Source of the DNA: Oscheius sp. JU75
Lineage: Eukaryota; Nematoda; Chromadorea; Rhabditida; Rhabditidae
DNA length: 64,000 nt
Assembly: GCA_037178855.1 (NCBI GenBank)
Contig: JASJZC010000001.1
Location: forward strand, 3,472,001 to 3,536,000
Direction: 5' to 3'
Part shown: piece by piece, positions 50,314 through 61,235 of the stretch
Numbering within the stretch: the stretch's first letter is position 1
How the letters are laid out: every line of letters starts with the position of its first letter
Translations under genes and position numbers: made by a program
The notes under the pieces: model-generated
What the model was told of the DNA's origin: nothing
The model's database searches: none
Seen by the model: the letters and a program-made list of their open reading frames with translations, nothing else

Positions 50314-53300
50314 TTCAGAGCTTGGATATGGGTTGACCGTCAAGTGAAATTCGAAATTTCAATCGAAAGGCCAATATAGAATCTGTTTGAGAAAACTGTC
50401 TACCGCAAGTAAGAAGGTTCCACAGAAACTGTGAGGCTCGAGAAGAGCGTTGTCGAAAGTGTAGCCGGCTTGAGCCGGCTCTACCTTCGGATGTGGCAGT
50501 GGAAAAGAAGCTTACGACGCTGTCTCCCTGATCTCAGATTCTTTCGACATCTCAATCTTGCGAAAAGCACCATAGTGATGTCTGAAGTCCCAATTGGTAG
50601 CTATTTAAAGGTTGACACAGCTACTCTTAACTCTCGATTCAGACAAAGTCATCAGACATGTGGGTGGTAATTAGAGGCAAAGCAGAGAGAGGGGAGATCT
50701 ATCACTCAAAAACATGAGGTCAGCCGACAGTTTTTTTTTTCTTTTCGAACTGTCGGATTGTCTTGAAAAGGCGCGAGAAAAACAAGGGCGAGAAAGGAGA
50801 ATAGATGAGCCGGCGGGCGTCCTTGCTAATCTGGCTTTGATTAAATGGCACGACGTAATCAGAAGCTCTTCAATGGAAAGAAGGAGAACAGGAGGCACAA
50901 AGATCTTCGAGATAAAGCCTTTTGAGGGTAGGCGTTTCAAGAAAGGTTTCGACGGTCTTTCAGTTACAGTATTGGGAGTTTTTCAGTCGTCCCAACCTAC
51001 AAAATCACCGCAACCCTTCAATGATTACGGTTTATTTGTTGCTACCTTTCTGATACGCCATGTCTCTCAAATCGTACAATAACAAGACGCTTACGCTCTT
51101 GGTGGACCGACTCACTTTATTTTCTACACAAACTATTACTCTCTTCTGCCCCAACTTTAATCTAAGATAACACTTGAAAGTCCACGAAGTTACTGAAAGT
51201 TGAAGCACTGACTAGTCAGTGAGACAACTGATCATTTAATCTGCACCCACTCCTACGAAACTTTTTTCTGTGAAAACTTGTGCTGCTGATCTCCAGGAAG
51301 CCACATTTAAGCCCGTCATTGTGTCCACAAGGCTTCCCCAAACTTGCAGCATGGATGAAATTAGTTGGTCGGTGTACTTGGAGGCAAAAACTATTGGAAC
51401 ATCTACTGTTCCAAGGGAAGAAGGATAGAAGACTCTGTTCGAGATGGATTGGTTCCAATATGTCCTCTGTCTAGTGGTAATTTCCATAACTATTAATCAA
51501 GGACCAGACTTAGAACAATCGACACTTTCTCCTTCTGAGAGACCGTTTAGGATGCATGGACCTCACGCGATATGTCCAGGCCCCGTGTGGGTGGTTTTAT
51601 TAACGAGCCAAGCGTGTGTGTGCGCGTGGATGATTGAACATGAGCCTCAGGAGGGAGAAAATGACTGTCTTCTCTGTTCTGCTTCAAAGAAGGTCACCTG
51701 ACCGACTCGGAACATCCATCAGCCGAAATGGAAAGATTAGACTAGATTCGGAGGAGTAAGAATTTATTAATCCACCCTCAGTCCTCGAGAAAGTTTTCTC
51801 GTAATTGGTAATGCATGAGACACGGAGTGAGCCGAATAGACCGGATAATCTCGTGTCAGAATTGCTAAACAGCCAGGAGATAGGAAAAGAGAGAGGATGA
51901 TCATGGACCTGGTTTTACTTTAGTTGTCACAGTAGACTCTACCGGAATTTTGAGTCAAGTCGTACCGTGGTGCCTCCTTTATTACTACCAAAAAAACGCA
52001 ATAGAAGATCACACTTCAATGCGTTCGAATTTCGCGGGACGGGGACGTTTCTGTACTTGAAAAACGAGCGGCAATACAAATTTTGAACCCGCAACTTGTT
52101 TTTCTTCTTGGAAATTTCGGCAAAATCTTATCTTGACTATCAATCTAAAGCTGAACTCGCATGGAATAGTAAGAGTAAGTGAGAGTAAACAGAAAGAACT
52201 TTTGCTAGCCGACTCAATTTCCTGGCTTCATTTGAAATGAGAAAAGATCCTAGTCTGAGCCGGAAGAGTATCGCTCGCTCTGTTTATCCTAGCTATGTTT
52301 TTGCGACCCCACCCCCTCGCTTAAAAGGACAGCCCGCATAATTGAACTATTCCCCTGCGACAGAGGAGAAAATGTGAGGGGGAAATGAGTAGATGATCCG
52401 GAAAGAGCCACGCAGTCGGAACAGGAGATTAACAGAGTGAGAGACCTGGTCGGATTGCTACGTAGCATATAAGCCAAACCTACTCTCTTGATTGCCGTTT
52501 TGCTTTTATCGTCTGTGTGGGTCAAAGACTGGCGTTTTTCGGAGTCCGAAGGGGCTAGACGAGACAAAAAGATCGACTATAATTCGATGTATTAGGGAGA
52601 CAATTATCGTTCATTGTGTGCTACTTTCTAAAATCGCATTCTTCATTAATATCCTTGAGTTCAATGGCTGGGGGATTGTCAATGTTTTTGGAATTCAAAC
52701 AGGTTTTCAAAAAGAAAGATGATCACTGGTGCGAAACATATAGTATCAGTTTGTCATCCAGTCTCATATCGATACTCGACTCACTCAGAGAAGAAGTAAC
52801 GGATTGGATAAGACGGGTATGAACTTGGACTGGCTACAATTCTGACGCTCTACCCCCACTTCAGACAAAGACAGAAAGGCCAAACCAGTGCAGACAAAGC
52901 TGAAGAGTACAGTGAATCTGTGTTCAAGAGGAAAGCTCATTTCTCCAAAGAAAGGTAAGAGACGTTCTGTTCTGAATGGGGGAAAATATCTTGAAACAGG
53001 AAAGAGACAAAGGCCCTTTGGCACTTCCAAATATCAGTTTGATCTAGAAATATTCTTTTTGGAAATGAAGCTGGTGCACCGGGTGAGAACCCTCTCACGG
53101 TGTTCGTAAGAGTTCGCTCAGGATGAAAGTCGATTAACAAAGAATCAGCAGACGCAGAAGGAAAGAAGAGATTTCTTCCAACTGATTAGATCTCAAAGGA
53201 TTCGATCGCGTCAATCGAGAAAAAAGTGCTGAGCTGCTGCTGCCTAACAACTGAAAGAGTTGACAGAGAGCATAATTGTGCCAAAAAGACGAAAGAATAT

Positions 53301-54885
53301 GTATTGAGAACGAGTCAAATGGAACGATCGATTTGCGGGAGGGCGCCCACCCCCACAGAGAGAGTGAGGGAGGCAAGCCCACGGGCATTAACAGACGGAA
53401 TAGAGAACGAGGTGGAGGAGGCAATTAGAATCTGTCGCGTCGTTCTCTTAGTCTCTCTCAAAGCCTCTTCTGACCACAGGTATCCGGCTTATCTCTTCTC
53501 TACGAAACTCTCATTTCTCGAATTGCTTCGAAGAAGGCAAAGAGTACTGGGCGGTCAGTGGACTGAAGGGTGTAATGGGGGCTCAGAAAACACCCGTTCC
53601 TCCCTGGGGAGGTGTATAAGCCTGAGAGAGACTCTCGACTATAGTCAGTTCAGAGTTTGGTATGTTAAAAAGAGGCTACTCTGGGAATGAAAGCAGTGTT
53701 TTGGATTACGGTATTATACAGGGTGTGACTCCTCCTGATAAGACCACGACCGAAAACAACAGGATTTGAGTAATACCATCATGTGTCTGGAAAAGGCATC
53801 GTGTTAAAATAGACACAGAAAGAGGAGAGAGGACTACTCAATGGAGGATGTTCGGCCCTTTGGAAATTTTCCGGGGTCTTGTCACGACTGTCTAGAATCA
53901 ACTCCTTCAGGTTCAAACTTCTTTCGAGAAAACGCCTTACAGTATTCCGTCTTCCAGAGAAGCATTATCCGAAAATGTAGTTGCTGATCCTCTCCGAAAT
54001 CGGCTTGTTTTCCAGGCGACCTTATCAGCGAGAGTTAGCTGGGAATTAGTTGTGGTTTACGGTAGGAATGACTACCAAGTTATTCTGGGAAGGCTTCTTC
54101 TCTCTCTAATCTCTGCCCCGAAGATGCAAATGATGTCTATCGCGCTGCTTCCAAATCTCTCGTCATCTAATTATCATGACCGATTATCCGATAGACACCA
54201 CGGACTATTTCTGCCTGCAAAGAGTGAACTCTGGGTAAGAGATGAGTACATGGAAGGGAAAATGTGCGTGTAGAAGGCAAGTAATACTTGATTTTTGGCC
54301 ATTAGAAAAGATCAGGAAACTGAGTTCGATGACAGAAACCCACTTACAAATGCAAATTAGGTACAACCGTGCAGAAAGAAGTAGGATCTCTGAACCTCTC
54401 GACCCTATTTTTAGTGGCTATAGTTCTGTGGTTCTGAAATTGAAGAATGGCCAAGGAAGGAAGGCCTTGTTTTGGCTATTCGAGAGCAGAATTCCCAGCG
54501 GCCCAATGGACGAGACCCACCGCGATACTGATTTACTGAAAAAGGCAAAAAGAGTAGAGAGCGGATAATGAGGGGAGAAGATACGGTTGGATGAAAATGA
54601 ATCGGTTCGCTCTCAGTGTTTTTGTTATTCAGAGTCAGAGTTGATTAGGAATGCGTCAGTTGGAGACAGTTGTAATGAGATTATGGGAAGGGATTAAGAA
54701 AGAAGTTCTCTTAATTTTTTTTTTTTTTGAAACGTCCACTTCAAAGTTTTCTCCTTTTTCCTGAGAACTAAAGGTTCTGAGGCTATTTGTCTTATTACCA
54801 GTGATAACAGAACAGTTAGTCGAGTTTCGGAACGTCGCATCACCCCGCGTTTCTGGAATTGGTCACTTTACAAGGGACAAAGGGC

Positions 54886-55108
54886 AGAGGTATCACAACA
54901 AAAGACAAGACAGCATTCAGGGCTTTAACGCCTGCAGTCGAAAAATCGCAGCCTGACAGTATCACAGTATTCGGATGTTTCTTGTCCAGCATTCAGTTGC
55001 TTCGAACGGATCCACTCTCCTGAAAACTTTTCTTTTTCTTTGTTGCGATTTTTCGACTGCAGGCGTAAAAGCCCTGTATGCTGTCTTGTCTTTTGTTGTG
55101 ATACCTCT
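54886..55108. repeat. Inverted repeat, 65-bp arms
   Basis: The left arm 54886-54950 and right arm 55044-55108 are reverse complements with two mismatches, around a 93-bp spacer. Outer ends read AGAGGTATCACAACAAAAG and its complement. No coding content is recognised. It ends 339 bp upstream of the epimerase-like gene. It may be a foldback element or a transcribed hairpin. Confidence 0.88.
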
Positions 55109-55446
55109 AGCCCATGCTAGTTTTGTCGAGTTCTGGTTGCATTCCGTAGGATGTCTCATGTCCCCTAGTCTAGTGTCTCCAATTCGTGAACCCTGAATTT
55201 CACAACGTATTCTCCGTTCCATTCTCTAGACCACCCAGGACCTACTTTCTTCTCCTCCCGATTAAAAACCTAGTCACGCTCCCGATCAGATAGCAGTTGA
55301 CCTTCACCCTACTTCTCCCCCGACTCTTTCTCGTAGTGACTGATCCCGACCCCCGGTTGCTATCGATTTATCCTGACTATTTGCGGATTGCCATCTTGTC
55401 TATTTGTCTGCTCTATGCTTCCGATTTCAGTTTCCGTTTTCAGCAA

Positions 55447-57057
55447 ATGGTGGCGTCAGTTCTGGTCACAGGTGGTATGGGTGGTTTGGGAGGAGCCATT
55501 GTTCATTTTTTGGCTGAGAATACGGAATCTACTGTTGTTGTTTTGGATAATCTGAGCTCTCCCACTGTGAGTTCCTTCTGTACTAAACTGGTCATCCTTC
55601 CAGTTCAGTTGGATGTCCGATCTCTCGGCTCGAAAGTCAACTTCTATCGTGGCGACGTGTGCAATGAGGAACTCGTGTCTCATCTCATAGAGAGACACTC
55701 CGTCGATACCGTCATCGACTGTAGCAGTCGGGCAGCTCCTAAGACTGTCCTAGACGCAGCCAACGTCCTAAAGGTGTCTCTCTTATTTGTACCTTAGTAT
55801 TGTCTCAGAATTTTACTCATCTGTTGGAAGCTGTCCGTCCTCACAAAGGTCTCAAACATTTTGTGTTGGCCAGTCGACTACAGAGACCTTTCGAAGACCA
55901 GCCTCTGTGTCCAGGAGACTTTGGTCTGGCCTCCCTGATGTCAGCTGAGGCGATGCTCCATTCTTACGTGATTTCCTACCGACTACCCATGGTGACAGCC
56001 AGAGTTGGCTATCTCGCTGAAAGAAGCACTGGACTGAAGGGTAAGGCTGTCTAACTCAAGAAGACTAACCACGTTTGAAGGAACAGTCAATCTGATCTCG
56101 TCTTCTGACGCCGCGAAAGGAGTTCTCGCCTCAACGGCTGGCTCTCCAGCCACTGTCTACAACATCGTCGGACCCAGGGACTTTGACTTCGAGACCAAGA
56201 CAGTACGTTGTTTTCTCTAAGCGTTTATAGTCTTCAGAACCTAGCTACTAAGTTCAATACGGCTAAGGCTACCCAAGAGCTCGGATTCACAGCCTCCAAC
56301 GTAGTTCTGTCTGAAAGTCAAGTAAAAAAAAAGGTCGAAGGATTGGAGAAGGTTCTGGTCTATGGAAGTGGGCCAATCTATGATAAACTGAAAGAGCAGC
56401 TTGGAAAGAAGGGAGTCGAACACGAGGAAGGCAAGACTTGGCCAGGTGGGTGGTGGTTTCATTCAAGATAGTACTTCATTAAAGGCTGGAATAGTGACAA
56501 GGAGGTTTTGGACGAGCTGAACCATTCCGCTCCCTCCCATATGCTCTGTGTCTGTACTTCCGCAATAGAAGAAGGAGAAGGAACTCCCTGCGAACGTATC
56601 AAACTCAACACCTACGGCCTTCTGTTCCCTCCTTGGCAACTGGCCAGTTTCTGTGAAAAGAGAGGTATTCCCTTCACTTTCATCGGCTCGGATCAGCTGT
56701 TCTCTCCAGCCGAAATGGAAAAGAGTCCTATCAAGGTGAGATGAAGCATTAGCGAGAAATATAAAAAATTCAGGAGGACATGAACGGAAACAACCAGGAG
56801 ACGAATCAGGGACCGGTCCAGACTTATACCGAGAGACTCCTCAACCATTTCCCAGACGCCTTGAAGGTAAGACCGATCTGAAACGAAAGACAGAAAGTTT
56901 TTAGTTCCGATTAGGAGACGCCTCTGCCACAGATGAGACTTTGAACAAGATTATTCATCTCTCCCTCTCTCGTGGATCCGGACTGTGGAATGCTGTCGCT
57001 CCAGGCGTCTATTCTCATCTGGATGGAACCAAGTTCCAAAGGTGTACAGTAGCTTAA
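55447..57057 (+). CDS. Two-domain SDR protein of the rhamnose-synthesis type, probably pseudoenzyme
   Basis: About seven or eight exons. The N-terminal domain begins MVASVLVTGGMGGLGGAIVHFL, an NAD-binding Rossmann glycine motif, followed by VVVLDNLSSP, NFYRGDVCNEE, SVDTVIDCSS and FVLASR, like dTDP-glucose 4,6-dehydratases. Where the family has YxxxK (YAATKAGAEML) this protein has LASLMSAEAML, so both catalytic residues appear lost. A second domain begins VLVYGSGPIYDKLKEQLGKKG and runs through APSHMLCVCTSA, TYGLLFPPWQLASFCEKRG and SRGSGLWNAVAPGVYSH, matching the RmlD-like half of two-domain rhamnose synthases; its YxxxK is also not intact (YTERLL). The ATG follows TTTTCAG by 3 nt. AATAAA overlaps the stop (57057-57062). 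Nematodes make dTDP-rhamnose with several rml genes; this may be a regulatory or diverged member. The fold assignment is firm, loss of activity is inferred from motif reading. Confidence 0.75.
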
Positions 57058-57246
57058 ATAAAATTTTATTAGACTGTTCGTATTCGGAGTTCTATTGGTT
57101 CAAAGTCTTTGGGAGCACCGCGAGTGATGAGCAGACAAACCGAGGCCACTTTCGAATGAATCTCGTACTCGTTGCTAAAAGTTTACTATATTTTTTATTG
57201 CGATAACACTACCTTTTCGGATTGAATTTGGCCTTCAAACTCAAAG

Positions 57247-57560
57247 CGATAGCTGTTAAATTGCACCTGGCTGGAGAGACGAAGAGTGTACACAAGGGGA
57301 GGGTACGGTAGCCGCTTAAGAGCTCCTGAAATTGGAGTATTCCACTCAAAACTACGGGAAAACATTTGGTACCAATCGAATCCCCCTTAAGTCTGTTCAA
57401 CAGTCTAATTACTCGTTTTTATTAAATTCCATCTCCTTCTTGAGATATTTGCAAGAAATTTTTTTTACTGTGGTTTGGAGGAATAAGCCTCTGCGATTGT
57501 CCCACACCTGATCTATGCTAATTGCGGGGTAATCCACGTCATCTTTTTTGCTTGTGTAGC
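57247..57560 (+). repeat. Diverged direct repeat, copy 1
   Basis: Shares blocks with 58183-58500 in the same order: GATAGCTGTTA, CTGGCTG.AGAGA, GGGTACGGTAGCCGCTTAA, TCCTGAAAT, TTTGGTACCAATCGA, TCTCGTTTTT, and GCGATTG. It lies just beyond the 3' end of the epimerase-like gene. It appears non-coding. Confidence 0.65.
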
Positions 57561-58182
57561 TTTAGTTTGACAGCAAATTAGGTGCTACACTTGCAGTTAC
57601 GCTGCGAAATGACTACGTATATGACTACATTCAGTCAGCCGACTGGCTCTAACCACTTCCTAAGCCGATCCCAGTTGTCGACAACCTCAGCGCTAGCGAT
57701 GATGGCTCGAAACCAGTCTACTACCAAGACCAAGAAGATTTCAACACGGATTTTGCACCAACGGAATGGGCTTGAAGATGAAGAAGTAGCTACCACGTGC
57801 TTGAAGAGTTCAAACTAATCGCAAGAATATCTTCAGCTGGAAATGACTGAGTTTTTAAAACAACATGACCATCCGCTCCTTGCTCTTGGCTTTTTGGAAG
57901 ATGTTCACTGGATAGCACACTGGTCCTAGATCTAAGAAGTATAGGACAAGGAGCTCTATTCCTAAACGGACCGGCAATGGTCTAGATGAAGATGCGTTTT
58001 CTCCCTTAACCCCCAGAGGGATGTTTCAATTTAACATCGTCACAATCGTCAGTACTGTTCTATCACTGGCTATACATTCTCCTATTTCTACTCATCTCAT
58101 TTAGTCATATTTTCTTAGGTTACCCATTTGATTACAAACTGTTTCAATGTAAAGCGCACCTCATTCATGGATAAGCTATAGC
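57561..58182. other. Spacer between the two direct repeats
   Basis: No gene supported; AT-rich with one 78-codon plus frame (57582-57818) without recognisable content. Confidence 0.4.
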
Positions 58183-58500
58183 TGTTAGACAAACATCCAA
58201 ACAGAGTTCCCCACAGAAGCCATTGCGCTTTAGACAGTAGAGATTGCAACTGGCTGAAGAGATCAAGAGCGTACATAAGAGAAGGGTACGGTAGCCGCTT
58301 AAAAGTTCCTGAAATAGAATATTTTCAATGGAAACACAAGATCAAGTTTGGCACCAATCGATAGTCATCAGATTCTTCCAAACGTCTGGTTTCTCGTTTT
58401 GACCGAATCCGTGCCCTTCTCGAGATAATAGCACAAAATCATTCCTAATGATTCGTGGGACCTTCAAGGCATATAACTCCCAGCGATTGCCTTGCTACTG
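58183..58500 (+). repeat. Diverged direct repeat, copy 2 with an insertion
   Basis: Matches copy 1 (57247-57560) but has about 55 extra bases near 58195-58250. The extra piece contains the end of interspersed repeats A/B (GCGCTTTAGACAGTAGAGAT), so a fragment of that element seems to have been inserted or recombined into this copy. Confidence 0.6.
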
Positions 58501-58699
58501 CGTTGGTGGCGGATCGACTCTACGCAAACGGCACATACGCAAGCGGCTGGAATGCTTCTTCTGTCGGAACGAGGCACGGATCAAAGGACTCGGATATTTC
58601 TACGCTTCCTCGTGAGGATTGTTCTAATCTTGGATAGACTAAGGGGACATACTTGAAAATGTTTTTAGCTGCTTGATTTATTTGTTTGAACAAATTTGG

Positions 58700-59198
58700 T
58701 TACTTGTTCCATAAAGAGACTACCAATAAATAATTAACACGAACCTCTATGAACTTAGTTAGCCCGAAAGTGGTCACGTTAGTCTGTCCCAGAAAGACCT
58801 CCTCGGAGCAGACTCTCTTCAAAGCAGCCAGTTCCTTATCACCCATTCGTGATCTGCTGATATCCCAAATATCCAAAAGTACAAAACTCTGTAACTTATA
58901 TTTTAAACAAGTTTGACTGATGCCCCGTTGGGGTTCGTGACAGGTAGGCTCTGTTCCAGTCGAGCTATCCTGACAAGAGCGGCGTTCTCCCAAAGACGCA
59001 TCTTCCAAACTGTCTCGACTTTGACTTGAATTGCTAACAACTAGTATGCGCACAAAGTAGTGCACACTAATTGCAATAATGACTTCAGACACACAGACAC
59101 GCAGAGACTTTTGGGCATTTTGAGCTACATTTGAACTAGATAATAAAAGAGAAAAGAGAAACCTCGTCGCTGCAGCTGTCCGTGGAGGAGTCAGCCAT
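58700..59198 (-). CDS. Small hypothetical protein (about 115 aa)
   Basis: I recognise no family. Three exons join in phase 0: 59198-59163, 59040-58918 and 58888-58700. Intron 1 is 122 nt; intron 2 is 29 nt, extremely short but close to the 31-nt intron in the galaxin-like gene. The product starts MADSSTDSCSDE, then KVETVWKMRLWENAALVRIA with coiled-coil-like character, then MGDKELAALKRVCSEEVFLG and LTKFIEVRVNYLLVV. Without intron 2 the product would stop after 55 residues. It lies 487 bp downstream of the integrase-like gene on the same strand. The exon-2 text looks coding; the overall model is uncertain. Confidence 0.35.
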
Positions 59199-59684
59199 TG
59201 TTATGAAGGAGGTCTTACCTCCTTCTTATCACAAAGACGTCATGCGCCTCTTTTGATGGTTTAAGCATTTGGAGACGGATTCTTATCGAGGCGGAAAGAC
59301 AAATATGGAAGAGGGAATAGATCTCTGTCTTTTTGGCAAGCAGGATGAGATACAGAGAATTTGGACACGTTGAATTGAAGAAAGGAAAAGGTAAGTAGGT
59401 CTGGATGGAGACAATATTTAGTGGGCCGACTTTGGGAATAGAGCAATAGCCAGAAGATCTGGTCGATCAGAATGGTCGCGAAGTACGAACGACTGTGTCT
59501 GTGACCCGTGTGACCGGGAACAACTGAGAATCGCTAACGTTTCATTTGAAACCAATTGCATTGCACCGCGACTACATTACCCGCCTGACACGAGCATCTT
59601 TGTGAGACCTAAGGTCATAAAGTTATAACGAGATATTTACAAAATTCTTGCAAAAATGTCGGTAGTACTATAACGAGTAGTGCT
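59199..59684. other. Gap between integrase-like and small hypothetical genes
   Basis: No gene or repeat recognised. Confidence 0.4.
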
Positions 59685-61028
59685 CTACTCGTTGCACATC
59701 TCAAACTTAACATCGTTCATCAGATGTTCCGCCTCGATTCCCTCGGCAAAGTTCCTCGTAGTTCTTCTGTAGAAGAGGTCCATTGGTGTCCCACCCAACT
59801 CCTCAATCCATTCAGAATTGTGAGCAAACTTCATGGCTCTCAGCTCGGCTGACCATTTCGAACGCTCGTTCTCCACCAACCAAGCAAACATACGCTCCTT
59901 GACCATCTGAGCTTCACGTCTGAATTGGTTCTTATTGGATCGAGAAGTGTCACTTACCTAGGGATAGGATGGCCTACATTGTTCGTCTTTGGAACAAATG
60001 TTGTCAGGACAAGACCTGGAAATTTGTTCTTCAAAGTGTCCACCAGTCCTTTGGTCAAGAACTGCTGCTCCATCTGGAGTTCTTCCGAAGGTCCGAAGAG
60101 GTAAAACATGTCCAGAAGAGCGTTTGAGATCGTCATCGAAGCGATGTCTGTCAATGGAACGGCGTAAGAGAATCGTGTTGCCTGATCCGTACAGTTTAGG
60201 ATGTACTTATAGACGTCATCTGGCTTTTTCGTCAAGTCGACAACTTCCATATCAACTGTTGTCCAGACAGCTGATCGAGGCAGATCGTGGAAGCTCCCAA
60301 TCGAATTCTCTTCCACTGTTTTGCCTTCCTGTTCCTGGAGAAACTCCTCCTCTTCAGTCTGTTTCTCCTGTTCTGTTTTCTTCGACCCAGAAGGATGGGT
60401 CCCACTCCTGATTCGCTTCTCAATTGGTCGATCGAAGTCTTCCAGCTGGGGAAGGACTCTTCGACGATTTCTGTTCATCTCCACGTCACACGTATGTTTT
60501 CCGCATTCATCCACTCTAATCTTAATTAGGAATAGTGTCCTTTAGATATCTTCTTGGAACTACAGATGAATGTCATTTAAATATCGCGGCACTTCTCCTA
60601 ACCTTTTCTTTCTCGAAATGTGAATTTCAAGACCTACGCAAAGATTTTTTTCAAAAACGAGTCAAAAGTTGAACATTGGTATGTCTGATTTTTTGACTGA
60701 AAACGGCATGTGTCTTTCTCGGTACAGGCAGTTCAAGTGAGTGAGAACAGAAGGAAAGGCTCACCTTTTCTTCCGGGTTGAGAGGCACACAGAGACTCAT
60801 CTCGTACTTACAGCCTGTGCTTCTCTGCACCTGACAGTAGTAGATGATCCGAACACAGTCCTTGACCAGCATTCGTCTCTTCTGAGAGACGACTTTGTCT
60901 CTCAGCAAGTCGATCGTCTCTTCCCTCGACAGATTTCCCAGATGGCTCCAGGCCTTCTTCGTCCATCTTAAGGCCGTAGCATCCTCTCCCTGGACTTGAC
61001 TCATTGACGGGGCTGGAGGTATATCCAT
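59685..61028 (-). CDS. Integrase-core protein with N-terminal zinc-binding module (transposon-derived)
   Basis: Three exons: 61028 to about 60765, about 60523 to 59955, and about 59918-59685. The N-terminal part has a WRKY-GCM1/FLYWCH-like zinc pattern: YYCQVQRSTGC, then after the intron VDECGKHTC. A charged linker (EQEKQTEEEEFLQEQEGK) leads to an rve integrase core: WTTVDMEVVDL (first Asp), YKYILNCTDQATRFSYAVPL, LLDMFYLFGPSEELQ, GLVDTLKNKFPG, and after the last intron MVKERMFAWLVENERSKW. This layout resembles integrases of the Gypsy/Ginger class, as in vertebrate KRBA2/SCAND3. The second catalytic Asp (normally in LQSDNG) is replaced (LQMEQQ), and the final Glu motif is not evident, so it is likely inactive for integration. 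The uninterrupted frame and clean splices suggest a domesticated gene. The ATG follows TTTCTAG by 3 nt, 208 bp after the SRBD1 stop, as expected for an operon. The first intron's acceptor (AAG or TTAG) is uncertain. Confidence 0.7.
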
Positions 61029-61193
61029 CGTCTAGAAAGATATATATTGAGGTAAGTGAGGAGAAGAAAGAGGCTGTAATCGGCCAGACGCGGGCTTCGG
61101 GGCTGGTCGCGGCGACAATCAATAGGCTGCGACCGGCTGCAGCGGCCCAGCTGGGGCGATCGGGTCACACTAAGCTTCTCAGAAGGGAATACA

Positions 61194-61199
61194 TTTATT
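61194..61199 (-). terminator. Polyadenylation signal of the SRBD1-like gene
   Basis: TTTATT on the plus strand, so AATAAA on the minus strand, 37 nt after the stop. The next acceptor (TTTCTAG before 61028) lies about 160 bp further on, a distance seen between genes of nematode operons. Confidence 0.6.
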
Positions 61200-61235
61200 A
61201 AACTCAATAAAAAGTAATTACAACATCGGAACCTA

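Larger units (their letters stand above)
49958..55446. promoter_or_regulatory. 5.5-kb non-coding region upstream of klu-1 and the epimerase gene
   Basis: Divergent flank of two genes with no supported gene inside. It contains a (TCTA)n tract at 50292-50313, a T run at 54716-54729, TACGGTA copies at 53707 and 54058, the sequence TTATACAGGGTGT at about 53714, and the 65-bp-arm inverted repeat at 54886-55108. Confidence 0.45.

Noticed and set aside
53226-53690. 154-codon plus-strand open frame in the klu-1 upstream region
   Set aside because: No domain, no flanking splice logic, no leader acceptor; lies in low-complexity GA-rich DNA.
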